DNA from: Nissolia schottii | Taxonomy: Eukaryota > Streptophyta > Magnoliopsida > Fabales > Fabaceae | Direction: 5' to 3' | Length of the DNA stretch: 64,000 bases | Assembly (NCBI GenBank): GCA_003254905.1 | Contig: QANU01075041.1 | Location: forward strand, 92,767 to 156,766 | Part shown: piece after piece, positions 1 through 12,099 of the stretch | Layout of the letters: each line of letters starts with the position of its first letter | Numbering within the stretch: the first letter of the stretch is position 1 | Made by a program: the position numbers and the translations under genes | Notes under the pieces: model-generated | Told to the model about the DNA's origin: nothing | Seen by the model: only the letters and a program-made list of their open reading frames with translations | Database searches by the model: none

Positions 1-410
1 TCTTTTCTTTCTTTCTTTCTTTTCACTTCAACATAAAATCAGGTCTTGAACCTGCATTAACATCATTGACCAATCCATCTTGCTGAATTGGTGAAGGGCT
101 TGTCCTGTGGACGTGCCAAGAGAGGGGATAACCCTAATCATATAGCTATGTACTTTCTTCAAGGTACACCAGACCATTTGTGGCCAGAATCTTCTTAAGA
201 TATCACTTGTTCCTTAGGATTCAATTATGATCTTTAAAACATTAGGTGATTGCTTTATAGTTATCTACAGTCGTCCTAAAGCACTAATGACGACCGAGTC
301 CTCGTGATGCATGTTAACATAGCACATACTTTCATAATCATTTTCAGTAGCAAATATAAATTCCAAAGGTTTTGTGCTTGTTGGAATATGTGGGTAGGCT
401 TGAAAACTCA

Positions 411-602
411 GGTCATTCAGTGGTCATTCGAATGACCAAGACTGTTCATTTGAATGACCTAAAAATTTGGCTCTCTGTTTGTAAAAATCATGAGTCATTC
501 GAATGATCAGGGCTAGGCCATTCGAATGACCAGGCAAATTTGCTTCTGGATGAGTGAAATTCAGGGTCATTCGAATGACTATGCTTGGTCATTCGAATGA
601 CC
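411..602. repeat. Array of self-complementary GGTCATTCGAATGACC repeats
   Basis: The 16-base perfect palindrome GGTCATTCGAATGACC, or a one- to three-base variant, occurs about seven times in under 200 bases, separated by 15-45 bases of unrelated sequence. Each copy can form a short hairpin centred on TTCGAA. The array lies in LTR-retrotransposon-like DNA. A comparable array with a different palindrome is present at 18345-18522. Confidence 0.85.
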
Positions 603-849
603 TTGCGTCAAACTCATTCACAGCGTTGTTTCTTGCCTGTTTCTCCAAAAGTTCACCAACACTGTTTCATACAAATTGCTTAGGCTTTCCCACCTGTTCC
701 AACAATCACATTAACATATTTTTTAACTTCGAAAATACACCAAACTATTCATGAATCATAATAACCACATTTTCTACGTAATTTCTACTATGTTATATTT
801 TCCTATACTATACACATAACACATAAGAATCACCAAGGAGGCGAGTAAG

Positions 850-1650
850 CTAGGGTTACCCACATCTTAAGCGTATTTGGAGGCGGTGAATGTTATGAGA
901 AAATATTCCCACGAACGTTGGTGTGACCCTGCTATTTTTCCTGAGTCTGGCACCGTAACAACATAGTGCACTAGCGGAGCAAATAAATATAGAAATAGAT
1001 GAAAAATGAAGCAAGCAGTAGCCACAAGGTTGGCTATTTATAGGCCATCAAAGTCGGTGGCTTTGGTTGAATTAAAAGCCAAAAATAAATGAAAAAGAAA
1101 AGAAATAAGATTGGATTAAGATGGATGAATATTGTTAGATTAGGATTGGCTTCTTTGACTTTTCTTCCTTTCTTTGTTTGATTTTCTTTCTTTCTTGGCT
1201 GTTGTGTGTGTGTGTGAGTATAGGTCGTGGGAATTGGTTTCCTCTGGCCATGGGCGTGTGTTTGTATTTTTCGATCATGTTTGATCGCATTTGGTCATTA
1301 ATCGTTCGTGTACGGATATCTTAAAAATATTCCAAACACGTCGTCGTGATCTACTAATTTTTCTTATAAGGAATTTAAGTCCGATCAAGGTGTTCGTAAA
1401 TTTATTTTTCATAACAGTGTATTTTACGGATATCTTTGAGTCGTAATTAAATTCCGGTGACGATAGAAAATTGCTCCAAATCTCGTAAAATTTCCGTGAG
1501 ATTGCGAAACCATTATTTTGACTGGTATTTTGGAGAAACAAATTTTTATAATTAAATTTTCAGTCTAAATAATCGTCTCAAAGATACTTAATTATGCAAA
1601 ATTATCAATTAAGCAAGATCTTTATAAGGGGAAAAATCGAGATGTTACGT
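850..1650 (-). mobile_element. LTR-retrotransposon LTR remnant, TGTAACATCTCG type
   Basis: Read on the minus strand, the segment opens near 1650 with a sequence close to TAACATCTCGATTTTTCCCC, a common start of plant Ty3/gypsy LTRs. About 600 bases later it has a TATA-like CTATAAATAG (plus-strand 1036-1049), as an LTR promoter would. I see no intact gag or pol around it, and the other end and any target-site duplication are unresolved. The sequence to its left (1-850) is probably internal or flanking DNA of the same element, because it carries a palindrome array of the kind also found beside another LTR-like block at 18 kb. Confidence 0.45.
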
Positions 1651-2203
1651 ATACACCCTTCCTTAAAATAGCTAGTATGGTGCGTCTTATACCTTGGTAT
1701 GTTCTTCTATTTTGAGAATTTGAGCATTTTGGTAAATTTTTGGGAAGAAAAGAAGAAAACGTTCATTTTCTTTTGTGCTTTGGTTTCTTCACTTTCTTAA
1801 ACTATCATTAACAATATATTTTCAAAATAATATCCAATTTCGCCCTGACTCAGCAATAACCTGAAATCATCTAAGTAGTAACCAGGATGAAGACACACTT
1901 TCAAAATGAAAAGGAAATACCTATCTTCTTAATCTCACCATTCATTTAAATTGAGAGATTATGTTAATATGATATCACCATGTAAATGAATAGTGAGATG
2001 AGGAATACAATTATCCCATTTTCATTTTTAAAAAGTGAGAATCCAAATTCATAGCAACCATTATGAAAGTAAGACGAAGAAACAAACATATTAAAATGAA
2101 AGCAACACATTTATGGTCAGAGAGTCTACTTTGGCCAATGTGCCAAGGAAAGAGACACAATTATTCGCACACAGACAAATTTAGCCTTTGTGCTTGTTGT
2201 GTA

Positions 2204-2476
2204 CTTCCTCCATCCAATTTTTGTTATCATTTTTTAAATAAAAATTTATCCAAGATTATTTGTTACCTGATTTGATTTAGAAAATATTAAATGCAATTTT
2301 TACACTTATGCTCTTGTTATCTCTTGTACTTTCAATAACACTGAATAATTGTAACACTTATTACTCAAGATCAATTTTATCCATGCACTCTATATTTTCC
2401 CTATCTTAGTGTCAATTAAATGATTTCTTAAACTGTGCTTTTGTCAAAAATGACAACAAAATATAGACGGAAGGAG
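2204..2476. mobile_element. Stowaway-like MITE
   Basis: A 273-base AT-rich segment with terminal inverted repeats: the left end reads CTTCCTCCATCCAATTTTTG and the right end, inverted, reads CTCCTTCCGTCTATATTTTG. It is flanked by TA on both sides. The CTCCNTCCGT-type terminus with a TA target site is the hallmark of Stowaway (Tc1/mariner) MITEs. It has no coding capacity. Confidence 0.8.
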
Positions 2477-2478
2477 TA

Positions 2479-3492
2479 ATTTATATGATCATCAACTTTA
2501 CTATTTATACATCGAAAATAGTGTAGATACATTGTCACATTTCTCACAACACATCATTAGGTTCACTTTGTAAGAAGCAGACCTCATGATTTGTCGTGAG
2601 AATAACACCCTTTTTCATATGTTTACATATGATCATATAACTAACATCATACACTATATATTAATCTACCTATCTTTAATAGAGCATATATAATTTTAGA
2701 GTGTTACTAACAAGTATTTCTAAGAATTCTAGAAAACGAATATTTCCATCAAAAAGATTAAAACTTTAAGATTCTAATGCATTTCATGTATATAAAATTT
2801 AAGAAAAATTAAAACTCTACTAATTTTTATTTTAAATCTCTTAATAATTGTTCTTAGGATGATTGTTAGCAAAACTTATGACTTTATCCCTAACATTTTG
2901 AAATTAAGATTAGCTTGGTCTTGAGAATTTTTTTTCACATAAATTTAGTTTTAATAATTTAAATTTTAGTATCAATTTCATTGTTTTACTAATAAGTAAA
3001 AAAGTTTCACCACTTTTATAGGAGAGAGGAGCAAAAAGAGATACATACATACACATACATATACATACACACACATATATATATATAAAATACAAGACTC
3101 TCGTCTAAACACTGACACACACAACCACCCCATACCCACCTACAGAGACCACACAACTACCCACATGGTAACAACCCCAGAACACAGAAGAAAACAACAA
3201 AGCGCAGAAGAGCTAAAAAAACAAAATCAACCACAAGAGAAGCAACACCAAAGGATAAAAATGATGCCAAAGTTTAAAAATGTTAGGATTAAACTCAAGT
3301 CAAAGTATTTTCAAGACTAAACTGATGTAACTTCAAATATTCAGACTAAAAAGGATATTTATTCTTTTTTTATAGAATACTACCTACCATAATTAGATTA
3401 TTTTTAGTCCTTTTAGCCGTGAATGATCAATTTAGAGGTGTATAATCTTTTTTCTATTCTAAAATGTAATCTCATAAAATCACATATAAATT
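2479..3492. other. AT-rich intergenic DNA
   Basis: No gene or recognisable element is seen. It contains a short (CATA)n/(TA)n microsatellite near 3045-3090. Reading frames here are short and interrupted. Confidence 0.5.
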
Positions 3493-3839
3493 ATGTTTGG
3501 TTGAGTGAAAAATTAGAGGAAGGAGAGGAAAATGGAAAAAAAAAATTGAAGGAAGGAAATTAATTTTTGCTGTTTGGATGTGAGAAAGAAAATAGGAGAA
3601 AATAATTAATAATGTAAAAAAAGGTGGACCCACTATATTTTTATTTTCTTCTCAAGAGTGGAGGAAAATGGAAGGAAATTGAATTTTTGTCACTCTTCGT
3701 AATATTACCTATACTCAATTGTGGTCATGATTAATTTTTATAATGATATGGGTAATATTTTCCTTTCACTTTTTTCACACAAAAACAAGAGAATACTTAC
3801 TCTATTTTCTTTCTTCTAATTTTTGTTTCATCCAAACAT
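3493..3839. mobile_element. MITE with ATGTTTGG termini
   Basis: A 347-base segment starts ATGTTTGGTTGAGTG and ends CATCCAAACAT. The roughly 40-base terminal arms are imperfect inverted repeats rich in purines on one side and pyrimidines on the other. The trinucleotide ATT flanks both ends, so a 3-bp target duplication (PIF/Harbinger-like) is possible. It has no coding capacity, and the superfamily is uncertain. Confidence 0.6.
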
Positions 3840-4843
3840 ATTAATAGAAAATACAAATCCACTCAATTTTTTTTCTCATTGTCAATCTCTGCACTTTTGC
3901 TTATGATGTCTACTTGATTTTTCTTAGAAGAAGAGAAAGCAATAAAGAGAGAAAAAAATCAATGGGTTTCATGCTATGTGGAGTATGAAATGATTTGCTT
4001 CATGGTGAATATGTGAATTACCCCTTGACCTTGTATGGTGTGTGTATGTTATTTTTGTCTTGCTTAGTCCCCTTAACTGGTAGACGATGAATACTCTTTT
4101 TCTTCCCAAGAGTTTTGTCCCTCTAGATTTTTTCTTGGGATATTTTTTTTAATGAGACTCACTTCGGTCACACTTGATGTAATATCATTTCTATAAAAAA
4201 AATTTATACACCAGCATTTAATCATATATACTAACATGTTATTAAAAATATTTACAGTTATAATAATTATATTAAAAGTTTCACCTATAATTAATAATAT
4301 GAGAGAATATTTAGCATCCACAGTTAGTGTAAAGATCTCTATGTACAGTCATCTAATCAATTTATTTCATTTAGATGACCTTTTAAGTAGTGAATGGTTG
4401 ATAGTCAACTAGATTTAGTGATGTGTCGATATATAATTGAATGACAGTGTACAACTCTTTTACAATATCAATTTATTTCAATTAAATCCAATAATATTTA
4501 GGGACTTTCTTCAATACCCCATAAATATTAAGGGCACAGGTACCTTAGTGTTTAAAACTTAGCCAAATATCTCACTAGCTTAAATTACTTATTATTTTAA
4601 ATTAGTGATTAAATCACAATCATTTAAATACAAGGAATACCAGTACTTTCATAAAGATTTAGGTAGCAAAAGAAGAACCTAATATAAATAATATATAATT
4701 AGTTATAATATAAAAAGTTTTACCCAAATATATTAAAACTAAATTCTTATGTTCCATTCATATAATATATGGTTTTTTTAATATAAACAAATGATTGATT
4801 ACAATGACAACTATATTCAACAAATTATACTTAAAGATTCAAC
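3840..4843. other. Intergenic DNA with a short retroelement-tail relic
   Basis: Mostly AT-rich sequence without a gene. Bases about 4070-4165 (TAGACGATGAATACTC, then a TTTTGTCCCTC-like stretch and TTTAATGAGAC) resemble the 3' untranslated tail found on several plant LTR retrotransposons. This is a weak, family-level resemblance. Confidence 0.3.
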
Positions 4844-5620
4844 CTTAAGGGTATGTTTGGAATCAAATACTAAGATGAGAAATGATTTGATTTGGTAAAT
4901 TAATTCTCATGGTATCTTAAGAAAAGTGAATTAATTTGATTTCTTAAATCCATGAGAATTCAAGTTGCTTACATTAGAAATCTTATTACTTTTGTAAGGA
5001 TTTGTTTGGAATTGAATTCATTTTAACATAAAAGGCTATTTTATCCCTAATTAACTAACTAAATTAATTTACAAATTATACCATCTTCATCAAATCAAAC
5101 TTATTATTATAAAAGACTATTTTACTCCTATATTTTTTTGAAAAGAAAATTTACCAAAAATATTTTTTTCCAAAAAAATTTCCAAACAAAATTTTTCATT
5201 TTTTTTCAAAAATGATTTTTTCAAAAAAATATTTAATAATTTGTTTTAACAAAATTCCAAACAAATTTTTTTGGAAAAAAATATTTTTAAAAATATTATT
5301 TTAAAAAACTTTTTTTACAAATTTTATTTTTTATTTTTTCAGAATTTATAAATTTTTTCAAATAATATATTTTTAAAATTTTTTTTAAAAAATGCCAATC
5401 CTATTTTAATAAAGGTAAAAATGTAAATTAATCAAACAAAATGAAATCAATTCTTATTTTAATGAATTCGAAACATGGTAATTGATTGTTAAATCAATTT
5501 TATTCCCATTTCATATGGATTCCAAACATTATAATTGATTTGTAATTCAAATTAATTCAATTCAAATTATTTTAAATTAATTTATTTTCCATTACATTGG
5601 ATTTGAAACGCACACTAAGT
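4844..5620. mobile_element. AT-rich non-autonomous DNA element
   Basis: The left end (TTAAGGGTATGTTTGGAATC) and the inverted right end (TTAGTGTGCGTTTCAAATCC) are imperfect terminal inverted repeats bounding about 775 bases of very AT-rich, non-coding DNA. Internal stretches around GGAATTGAATTC-like and GATTCCAAAC motifs also fold back on each other. It is probably a MITE or a MITE cluster. The superfamily and target duplication are not resolved. Confidence 0.45.
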
Positions 5621-6290
5621 TTCTGAGAATGCACGAGGAAGACATGGTAAACGGTATTGATGGTTTCCACATATGGTTAACAGAATTGAATGGAAGGGAA
5701 ATTGAAGGGAATTATGTCATTGCCTCCACTCCTCCTTCTGCCATGTGGAAGGCTGTTAAGAATTCACTTGTCTCCATTTCACTTGAGTAGAACATTACAA
5801 GTTTCTTGCTGAAGTGGGCCTTATATATATGACTTACATTGAGTGCTTGACCAATATTCCATTTCCTAGAGTTCCTTTTTGTAGCCGAGTTCCTTATATA
5901 CATGGCTTTATGTATCTATTTCAGAAAATAAAGAAAAAGAAATGTTTATCATGGTTGAAATCTTTAGAACAAAAAGATTTATTTTATTGGTACGTGGGTC
6001 TTACATTAAAAAAAAAAAAAAACTGTTGCAATGACGTGCAGATACAAACAAATTAGGCCTTTATGCTATTTATAATAGTTTTCCATTCTTTCATCATGCC
6101 ATTGATAGTAGGTAATTAATAGGTGTTCTTTGATGCTCCAATGCGCTGTTTCACTTTAAAAATTATAATTTTTATATTGTATCGACTTATCAAATAAACA
6201 TAAACAATATTTATAATAATATTTTACTTTAAGAGTGATTTCGATTTTTTTTTTAAAAGTCGAATCTTCAAACTACATAGTTATTTATTT
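5621..6290. other. Intergenic DNA, no feature recognised
   Basis: No gene, RNA gene or repeat is recognised. There is a short poly-A run near 6009-6022. Confidence 0.4.
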
Positions 6291-6291
6291 A

Positions 6292-6566
6292 GGAGGTGTT
6301 TGATATATTGCCTCCAAGATTATCAGGTAATCTAGATTACCTTTTAAAAAGATTATCACCTTTTAAATTATTGATAATATTACATTGTTGTGTTTGGTAT
6401 GTACAAGTAAAAAAGATTATGAGGTAATATACAAGTAATATTACATTGTTGTGTTTGATATGTACAAGTATAATAATATTACATTATCTAGTTTGACATA
6501 TAAAAAAAAATGAGGTAATATACATTACTTATCATCACCATCCCCACCGTCATCATTTTATTATTC

Positions 6567-6606
<40 letters not shown>

Positions 6607-6660
6607 TATTTCTACTTTTATTAACTATTTTTATTTTTATTTTCATTATTTTTATTTTTA

Positions 6661-6691
<31 letters not shown>

Positions 6692-6893
6692 TAGGATTAT
6701 GTAGATGTGGTAATCCAGATCGACACCTTTCACATAAGTAATCCATGTTACCACTTTGAAGTAACTGCGGATTACTTGAGTAATCTAGATTACTAGCAAT
6801 CTTGTCGCATCAAACAAATCAATGTGGATTACCAGATAATTTAAAAGTCAGATTACCGGTAATCTTAATAGATTACTCATACCAAACACCCTT
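6292..6893. mobile_element. TIR element containing (ATT)n microsatellites
   Basis: The left end AGGAGGTGTTTGATAT and the inverted right end TAAGGGTGTTTGGTAT form terminal inverted repeats. Subterminal palindromes (GGTAATCTAGATTACC and relatives) occur near both ends. The centre holds two long (ATT)n tracts (about 6557-6605 and 6661-6693) that encode only poly-Asn on the minus strand. It is a non-coding DNA element expanded by microsatellite growth. Confidence 0.55.
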
Positions 6894-7173
6894 AAGGTTT
6901 TTTTTCCTTCACTTCTTTAGTTTAAATTTGGAATTCAATTTTAGGAAATTTTTTTTGGGAAAACTATGTAACTGAACATAAATTAAAGTTTAATTGTGTA
7001 CATTCTTGTGATTATTTGATAATGTTTAAGTTGATACAATGCTAAATTGTATTTTTTAAAGTGAGAGGATATGATACTCTTAGAGGCACCAAAAATTCCA
7101 CCCTAATACCACTGCCAATTTTTTATATTTGAATTACAAATGTCGTTCTTAAGTCTAAGTTAGCATGTGCAAC

Positions 7174-7496
7174 TGATGCGGATAAAGAAACCAAGAGCTC
7201 AATCATGAAGTGGATTGAACAAGGCCTAGTAGACAAGTGAAGTGCCCATAATATTGGGCTGAGTATATCCATGATGGAATGGACCAGGAAAGTAGTTGAT
7301 CGAGTGTGAACACAATAGTAATTTCTCTAGCGAGGTCGTTAGAAAAGATCTTCTAACGATTGGAGAGAGAGTAGAATAATCCTAGTCACGTAAAAGTTTG
7401 TTATTAGATTCTCTTTACTTTTTGTATAAACTTGAGAAAGTGAATGAAATCATCTGAACAATTATTTGCAACTTTTACTTGAGTGTGTCTGCATCA
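7174..7496 (+). repeat. 5' LTR of the non-autonomous element
   Basis: A 323-base copy, TGATGCGGATAAAG at the left and GTGTCTGCATCA at the right, clearly homologous along its length to 10150-10476 with scattered substitutions and small indels. Confidence 0.8.
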
Positions 7497-7946
7497 TTTT
7501 GGTCCTTTCATCCTTGAACCAACCTCCCCCATGACCAAATCCACCACACCTAAGAACCATGATCGCCTAAAAGAGCCTATCACGACCATAACCAAATTGG
7601 AAGTTTCTAACGCTAAAGTTAAAAAGTTAATAAATGAATCATAGAATTGAACGAGACTATAGGCAGTTTCTAACCAAATCGGACAATTTACCCTAGTAAT
7701 GATGACGTAGAGAATATTCAAGATATTCCCCCTTGGTCTGGCTTACTTAAGAAAGACACCTTACAAAATAAGCTTAGTTGGTCTTTTACGCTAAATGTGT
7801 CTGTGGGTCGCTCCCACAAGATTTGAGCTCAATACCTGAAATAAGAAGGTTGTAACCTGAAAGAAAGCTTTCTAGTACAAGTACACAATAAGGGGTCCCC
7901 AATTAGTTCCCACATGCATGAAAAAGAAAATAGAGAGAAAGGAAGC

Positions 7947-8066
7947 ATGATTAGATATCACGAGTTATTTCCACAGTGAGTGTGATTAGATATCGCGAGT
8001 TAGTTCAGTAGCGAGTGTGATTATATATAATGAGACAATTCAAGAGCGAGAGTGATTAGATATCAC
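7947..8066 (+). repeat. Tandem repeat of about 35 bases inside the LTR element
   Basis: Four imperfect tandem copies built on GTGATTAGATATC(A/G)CGAG followed by TTA(G/T)TTC(C/A)-like spacer and AGTGAG/GCGAGT. The third copy has diverged to GATTATATATAATGAG. Tandem repeats in the untranslated internal region are common in non-autonomous LTR elements. Confidence 0.7.
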
Positions 8067-8859
8067 TAGTAAAAGTCCCTATGTTCAGTGAAGTACACTC
8101 ATACGTGACCCAATGTCATGAGATGTTTATGCGTTTAAGTAGAAAACTCGAGGTTACAAAGTTTGATAACGCCAGAATTAGCTCTCCTCACATAGTAAAT
8201 AGATAAAGGTGCTCACGATTAGTATGAACTAAAATCAAGTAGGGAGTCTTAGTTATTCAATTTATATCTAGAGGCCCCCGAGCGATGAAATCATAAGTGA
8301 ATACAAAGAAAGACTCATTCTCACAAGATTCCCGCTGAGGACGTAACTTAATTCTCACCCCCATTTACTTGTGATTCCAAGGCAGTATGGAGAGCTTACA
8401 GGGGAACCATAGGATCCAGACCCTGCACACAGACATCATGGTTTACCCCACTTCGAGGGCTGTCACAATTTCAGTGGCGGTAGAGTTTGTAAGGGATTAG
8501 GTCGTCCCATCGTGGCATCACCTACAACACCGATACCATAAGAGCCTTAGGAGTCGGTGACCCCAAACTCTACTCCATCCCCCAGATCGTGCTATGATTC
8601 TCTCATTATCCTTGATGACACCAAGCCAGGCCAGTCTGAGAGGATCATCGCTGAGGCTCCAATCCTCATCCCCGACAGGGATCCACCAGCAGAGCGTCAG
8701 GGCCTTCATTTTCTTATGACGGCAAGGAAGAGAGTTGTACCATCAGCCCACTGAGACAATGCCCACATCATCATCCCCCAGGACACTAAGGCAGAACCCT
8801 CTGGTTTCGCCCCTTGGTATCCAGCTTATGATAGGGGCCCTTGGTTAGGACGTTGTGGA

Positions 8860-8945
8860 TGGATTTCAGAGGAGGATAATTCCATGGAGGATCTCGAGGA
8901 TGATCCTGAGGAGGATTCGGAGGAGGAGGAGTTCTCAAGCAATGG
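8860..8945 (+). pseudogene. Acidic-repeat coding relic in the LTR element
   Basis: On the plus strand, bases about 8855-8945 translate to a run dominated by Glu and Asp (…SEEDNSMEDLEDDPEED… style). Such acidic linkers occur in plant gypsy polyproteins, but no diagnostic retroviral-type motif (CCHC, DTG, YxDD) is seen nearby and the frame is closed on both sides. It is a likely gag/pol relic of unknown position; family not recognised. Confidence 0.3.
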
Positions 8946-10149
8946 TTTTGAGGGTAGTAGGACGGGGAGTTGCTGAGTAAGGCACCTATTCCAGATAGGA
9001 GGATGTCCTTTTCTGTATGGGACCTTTTTGTAAGGCTTGACTGACCGCCATGCGAATTGTGGAGTGGTGACATCTATTTATCTTCTTTTGCTATATGTAT
9101 ATGTGGTATTGCGGAGATTTGTGGAGTTGGCTATGCAACCAGGCTCATGAAAATATTTGGACAATGGATGCATAAGTATGTATGTATAAAAGTAATTGTG
9201 ACTGATGTAAATGTTTTCAGGACCATGGTAAACCTATATTGATGAATGCATGTTATGGCCAAATATGATGGCTTGTTTGTTAATTATTTGTTTATGTATG
9301 ATGATGGATGAATCATTTAGCCTGTAGATTATCTCTTTCATATTGTTAGGGTCATGACTCATACTTTCTTTTTACAAAATAAGAAAAAGTTCCAAATTGG
9401 TTCTAGCAAACTAGTGAGCATTACTTACGACTTAAGCACAAGTAGCTAGTTAGGGTTTTACGGGGAGAAGTTTGAAGCTCTGAGCGAGTTGAAGAGGTGA
9501 GAGGGGAGCTCTATTGATAAGCAACAAGGTGGTGGAGAGACGGGTCGGGCCATTTCTTGACCCAGAAGACACATATTAGGGTTTTTGATGACCTTTGTGT
9601 TGCTACATCCATGTCGTTATAGTGCGCTATAAGTGGTACAACGCGTCCTTTGTCCCGCGTCATTGCAGCACACCTCTAAAAAGGACTTGGGTCTTAACAA
9701 ATAGTCCCTTACATGGAGGTGGCAATGTCTAACTTTTGTCTCTATGGATACCGAGAACCAAGTGAAGCACTCGATCACCAAATCTTCAGAATTGTCCTTT
9801 TCTGCCTTCTTTTGGCTTAGATTGTGCTCCTGGATTGCCTCTTGCGTTCCACACTTGTTCTTGGGATCTTGGGACATGAAAAACCACTAACAAACCCTAT
9901 AAGGATGCCTAAAATGCATGAATTTGGCTAATCACTATGAAAACTCTCTTTACTTGAAATGGTTCAAAATATGATGCTAAACTTATAAAAAAAAATGCAT
10001 GAGTTAATCCTAAAACTACAAGAAAAATCAAATAAAGTTAACTCTCATGGAAGAGTTATCAAACTCCACTTAAGAAGACTTGACTGAGCTATGGAGGATT
10101 TTCCCAACCATGCACCTTGACGACAAGGTGCTTTTCAAGGGGAAGGTAA

Positions 10150-10476
10150 TGATGCGGATGAAGAAGACTGAGAGCCCAAACATGAAGTGGACTGAACAAG
10201 GCCCAAGAGACAAGTGTAGTGCCCTGAATATTGGGCTGAATATATCCATGATGGAATGGACCAATAAAATAGTTGATTGAGTGTGAGCGGTGTAGCAATT
10301 CCTCTAGGGAGGCCATTAGAGGAAATCTTCTCATGATTGGTGAGAGAGTAGAATAATCCGAGTCACATAAAACTTTGTTATTAGATTCTCTTTGCTGCAT
10401 GTATAAACTCGAGAAAGTGTTGAATGAAACCATCAGAACAACCATTTGTAACTTTTTCCCGAATGTGTTTGCATCA
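10150..10476 (+). repeat. 3' LTR of the non-autonomous element
   Basis: A 327-base copy matching 7174-7496, preceded by the purine tract at 10137-10149. Confidence 0.8.
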
Positions 10477-10940
10477 ACAACTTAATATAAACCCTTTGGA
10501 TGGACATACAATTATAATGTAAAGGCATAAAGGAAAAGGCTGGAATGTAAAGACTGGAAAAACGAACAGAAATGTAAAACAGATTTATGTTTATGTTGGA
10601 TGATAAGCTAATTAAATTATAATATTTATTAAAAGAATTCTCCGGTGAGTGTGAATCCTAAATCTATAGTGAATTTTAAGCTCTAAAAGATACATTATAA
10701 TTCACTATATACCTGCACTTAAAAATAAATAAAAAAAGACAATTTCTAAAACACTATAGTTATTAAAAGAATTTTTTAATCACGATTAGTTTGAACAAAT
10801 TAATTTTACAAACACTTTTGTTTTGTATATCGAAATTTCCAATCTATGAAGTTGACTCCACACCTCTACTTATATATTTTGTCCGAGTCGAGTCAGTCCA
10901 CGTAATGCTCTCGTAGCGCAATTTTTTTTTTCTTCAAAAT

Positions 10941-11222
10941 ATTGTTTGTACATCTAAAAAGTTGATATTTTGTATACACCAAACAGATAAATAAATATTA
11001 TAAAATAGAGAAACAAACATTACAAAATAAAGAAACAAATATTATCACCAAATACTTATACGTGCACGGATGCACATGTGTTTAATATTACTCGTTTATA
11101 TGTTTAATAATATTTGTTTATCTATTTTGTGCAAATATTGTTTATTATGTGTTTGATAATGTTTGTTTCTCAATAAGATGTACACAAAATGTCAATTTTT
11201 GAGGTGTACAAATAATAAGACT
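10941..11222. mobile_element. MITE with TTGTACA(T/C)CT termini
   Basis: The left arm (ATTGTTTGTACATCTAAAAA, then GTTGATATTTTGTATACACC) and the inverted right arm (TATTTGTACACCTCAAAAAT, then TGACATTTTGTGTACATC) match over about 40 bases. The interior is made of short AAACAAACATTA-like repeats in both orientations. It has no coding capacity. Confidence 0.6.
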
Positions 11223-12099
11223 TTTTTTTTAATCTAGGAGACTCAGCAATTGAAAATAATCTAGCATAAACAAATATGAAAATCAATGGAAGAAACAAGC
11301 ACATTAAACAAAATGAAGCAAATGGCAAGGTAATAGGGTATGAAGGGGAAGGGTCCATTGCAACCAACATGCCAAAGAAAGAGTCCTTCAAATACCGGCA
11401 CATTTTGCCTTTACGCAGTTTGTTTATTTAATATCTATGATGATGATCCCTTTGATATTAACTACCGCCACAAACACAAGTATTTATTAATTATCTGTTT
11501 GTTTGTTTGATATTGATTAGAAGCCTCAATCACCAAAAAGGACTATCATAAAGTTCAAGTGATTTAATACATGTTACTTTTAAGTTAAATCTTGAATTGA
11601 AACTTTGCGTATAAAAATTATTAAGAGAATTTTATCACACAATAAATTGATTCGTTAGATTTGTCAGAGTCTAATAAACTTTAAATATAAATAATTATAA
11701 ATAAAAATCACCAAAAGAACCTTGCATATCATATTGAGTAATAAAATAGTTAGGGGCATAAATTTTGAGATAATTAGTACTCGGAAGTTGCAAACAACTC
11801 AAGAGTGCTGCAACTCATTTTTTGTTTATTTTTATTTTCTCAATAGAAGAATCAATTGCCAGCATAATGGAATATACGTCATCTTACTGAGCCATGAATG
11901 ACTATTTTAATAATGAGGCAAAAAAAAAAATCTCATATACATGAAACAATACCCTTATGCCATGTGGACGGCCTTTAACAAATCAGTTGTCTCCATTCTA
12001 CTGGAACATAATAATAATAATAATAATAATAATCATNCGTAAAGTAGGTATGTATATAAATATTTAATTTGAACAACAAAAGCACAGATAAACTTTTTA
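11223..12099. other. Intergenic DNA
   Basis: No gene is recognised. An (AAT)n microsatellite ends at an ambiguous base (n) near 12037. Confidence 0.4.

Larger units (their letters stand above)
7174..10476 (+). mobile_element. Complete short non-autonomous LTR retrotransposon
   Basis: Two direct copies of a roughly 325-base LTR (7174-7496 and 10150-10476) begin TGATGCGG and end GCATCA, so the LTR ends are themselves inverted repeats. A purine tract (AAGGGGAAGG) lies directly before the second LTR, where a polypurine tract belongs. The five bases before the first LTR (GCAAC) match those after the second (ACAAC) at four of five positions, as an aged target duplication would. The internal 2.65 kb lacks any recognisable gag, protease, RT or integrase, so the element must depend on a partner. 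A Ty3/gypsy affinity is suggested by a TTTTGGTCCTTTCATCC leader but is not proven. Confidence 0.8.

Noticed and set aside
411-602. CRISPR-like repeat array
   Set aside because: Repeats are palindromes with irregular spacing in plant nuclear transposon DNA; no cas genes and no regular spacers.
6488-6754. Poly-asparagine protein
   Set aside because: It is the translation of (ATT)n microsatellites inside a non-coding TIR element.
8518-9242. Host protein-coding genes in the GC-richer centre of the 7.2-10.5 kb element
   Set aside because: Frames are short, overlap on both strands, lack splice or domain support, and lie inside a defined LTR element.
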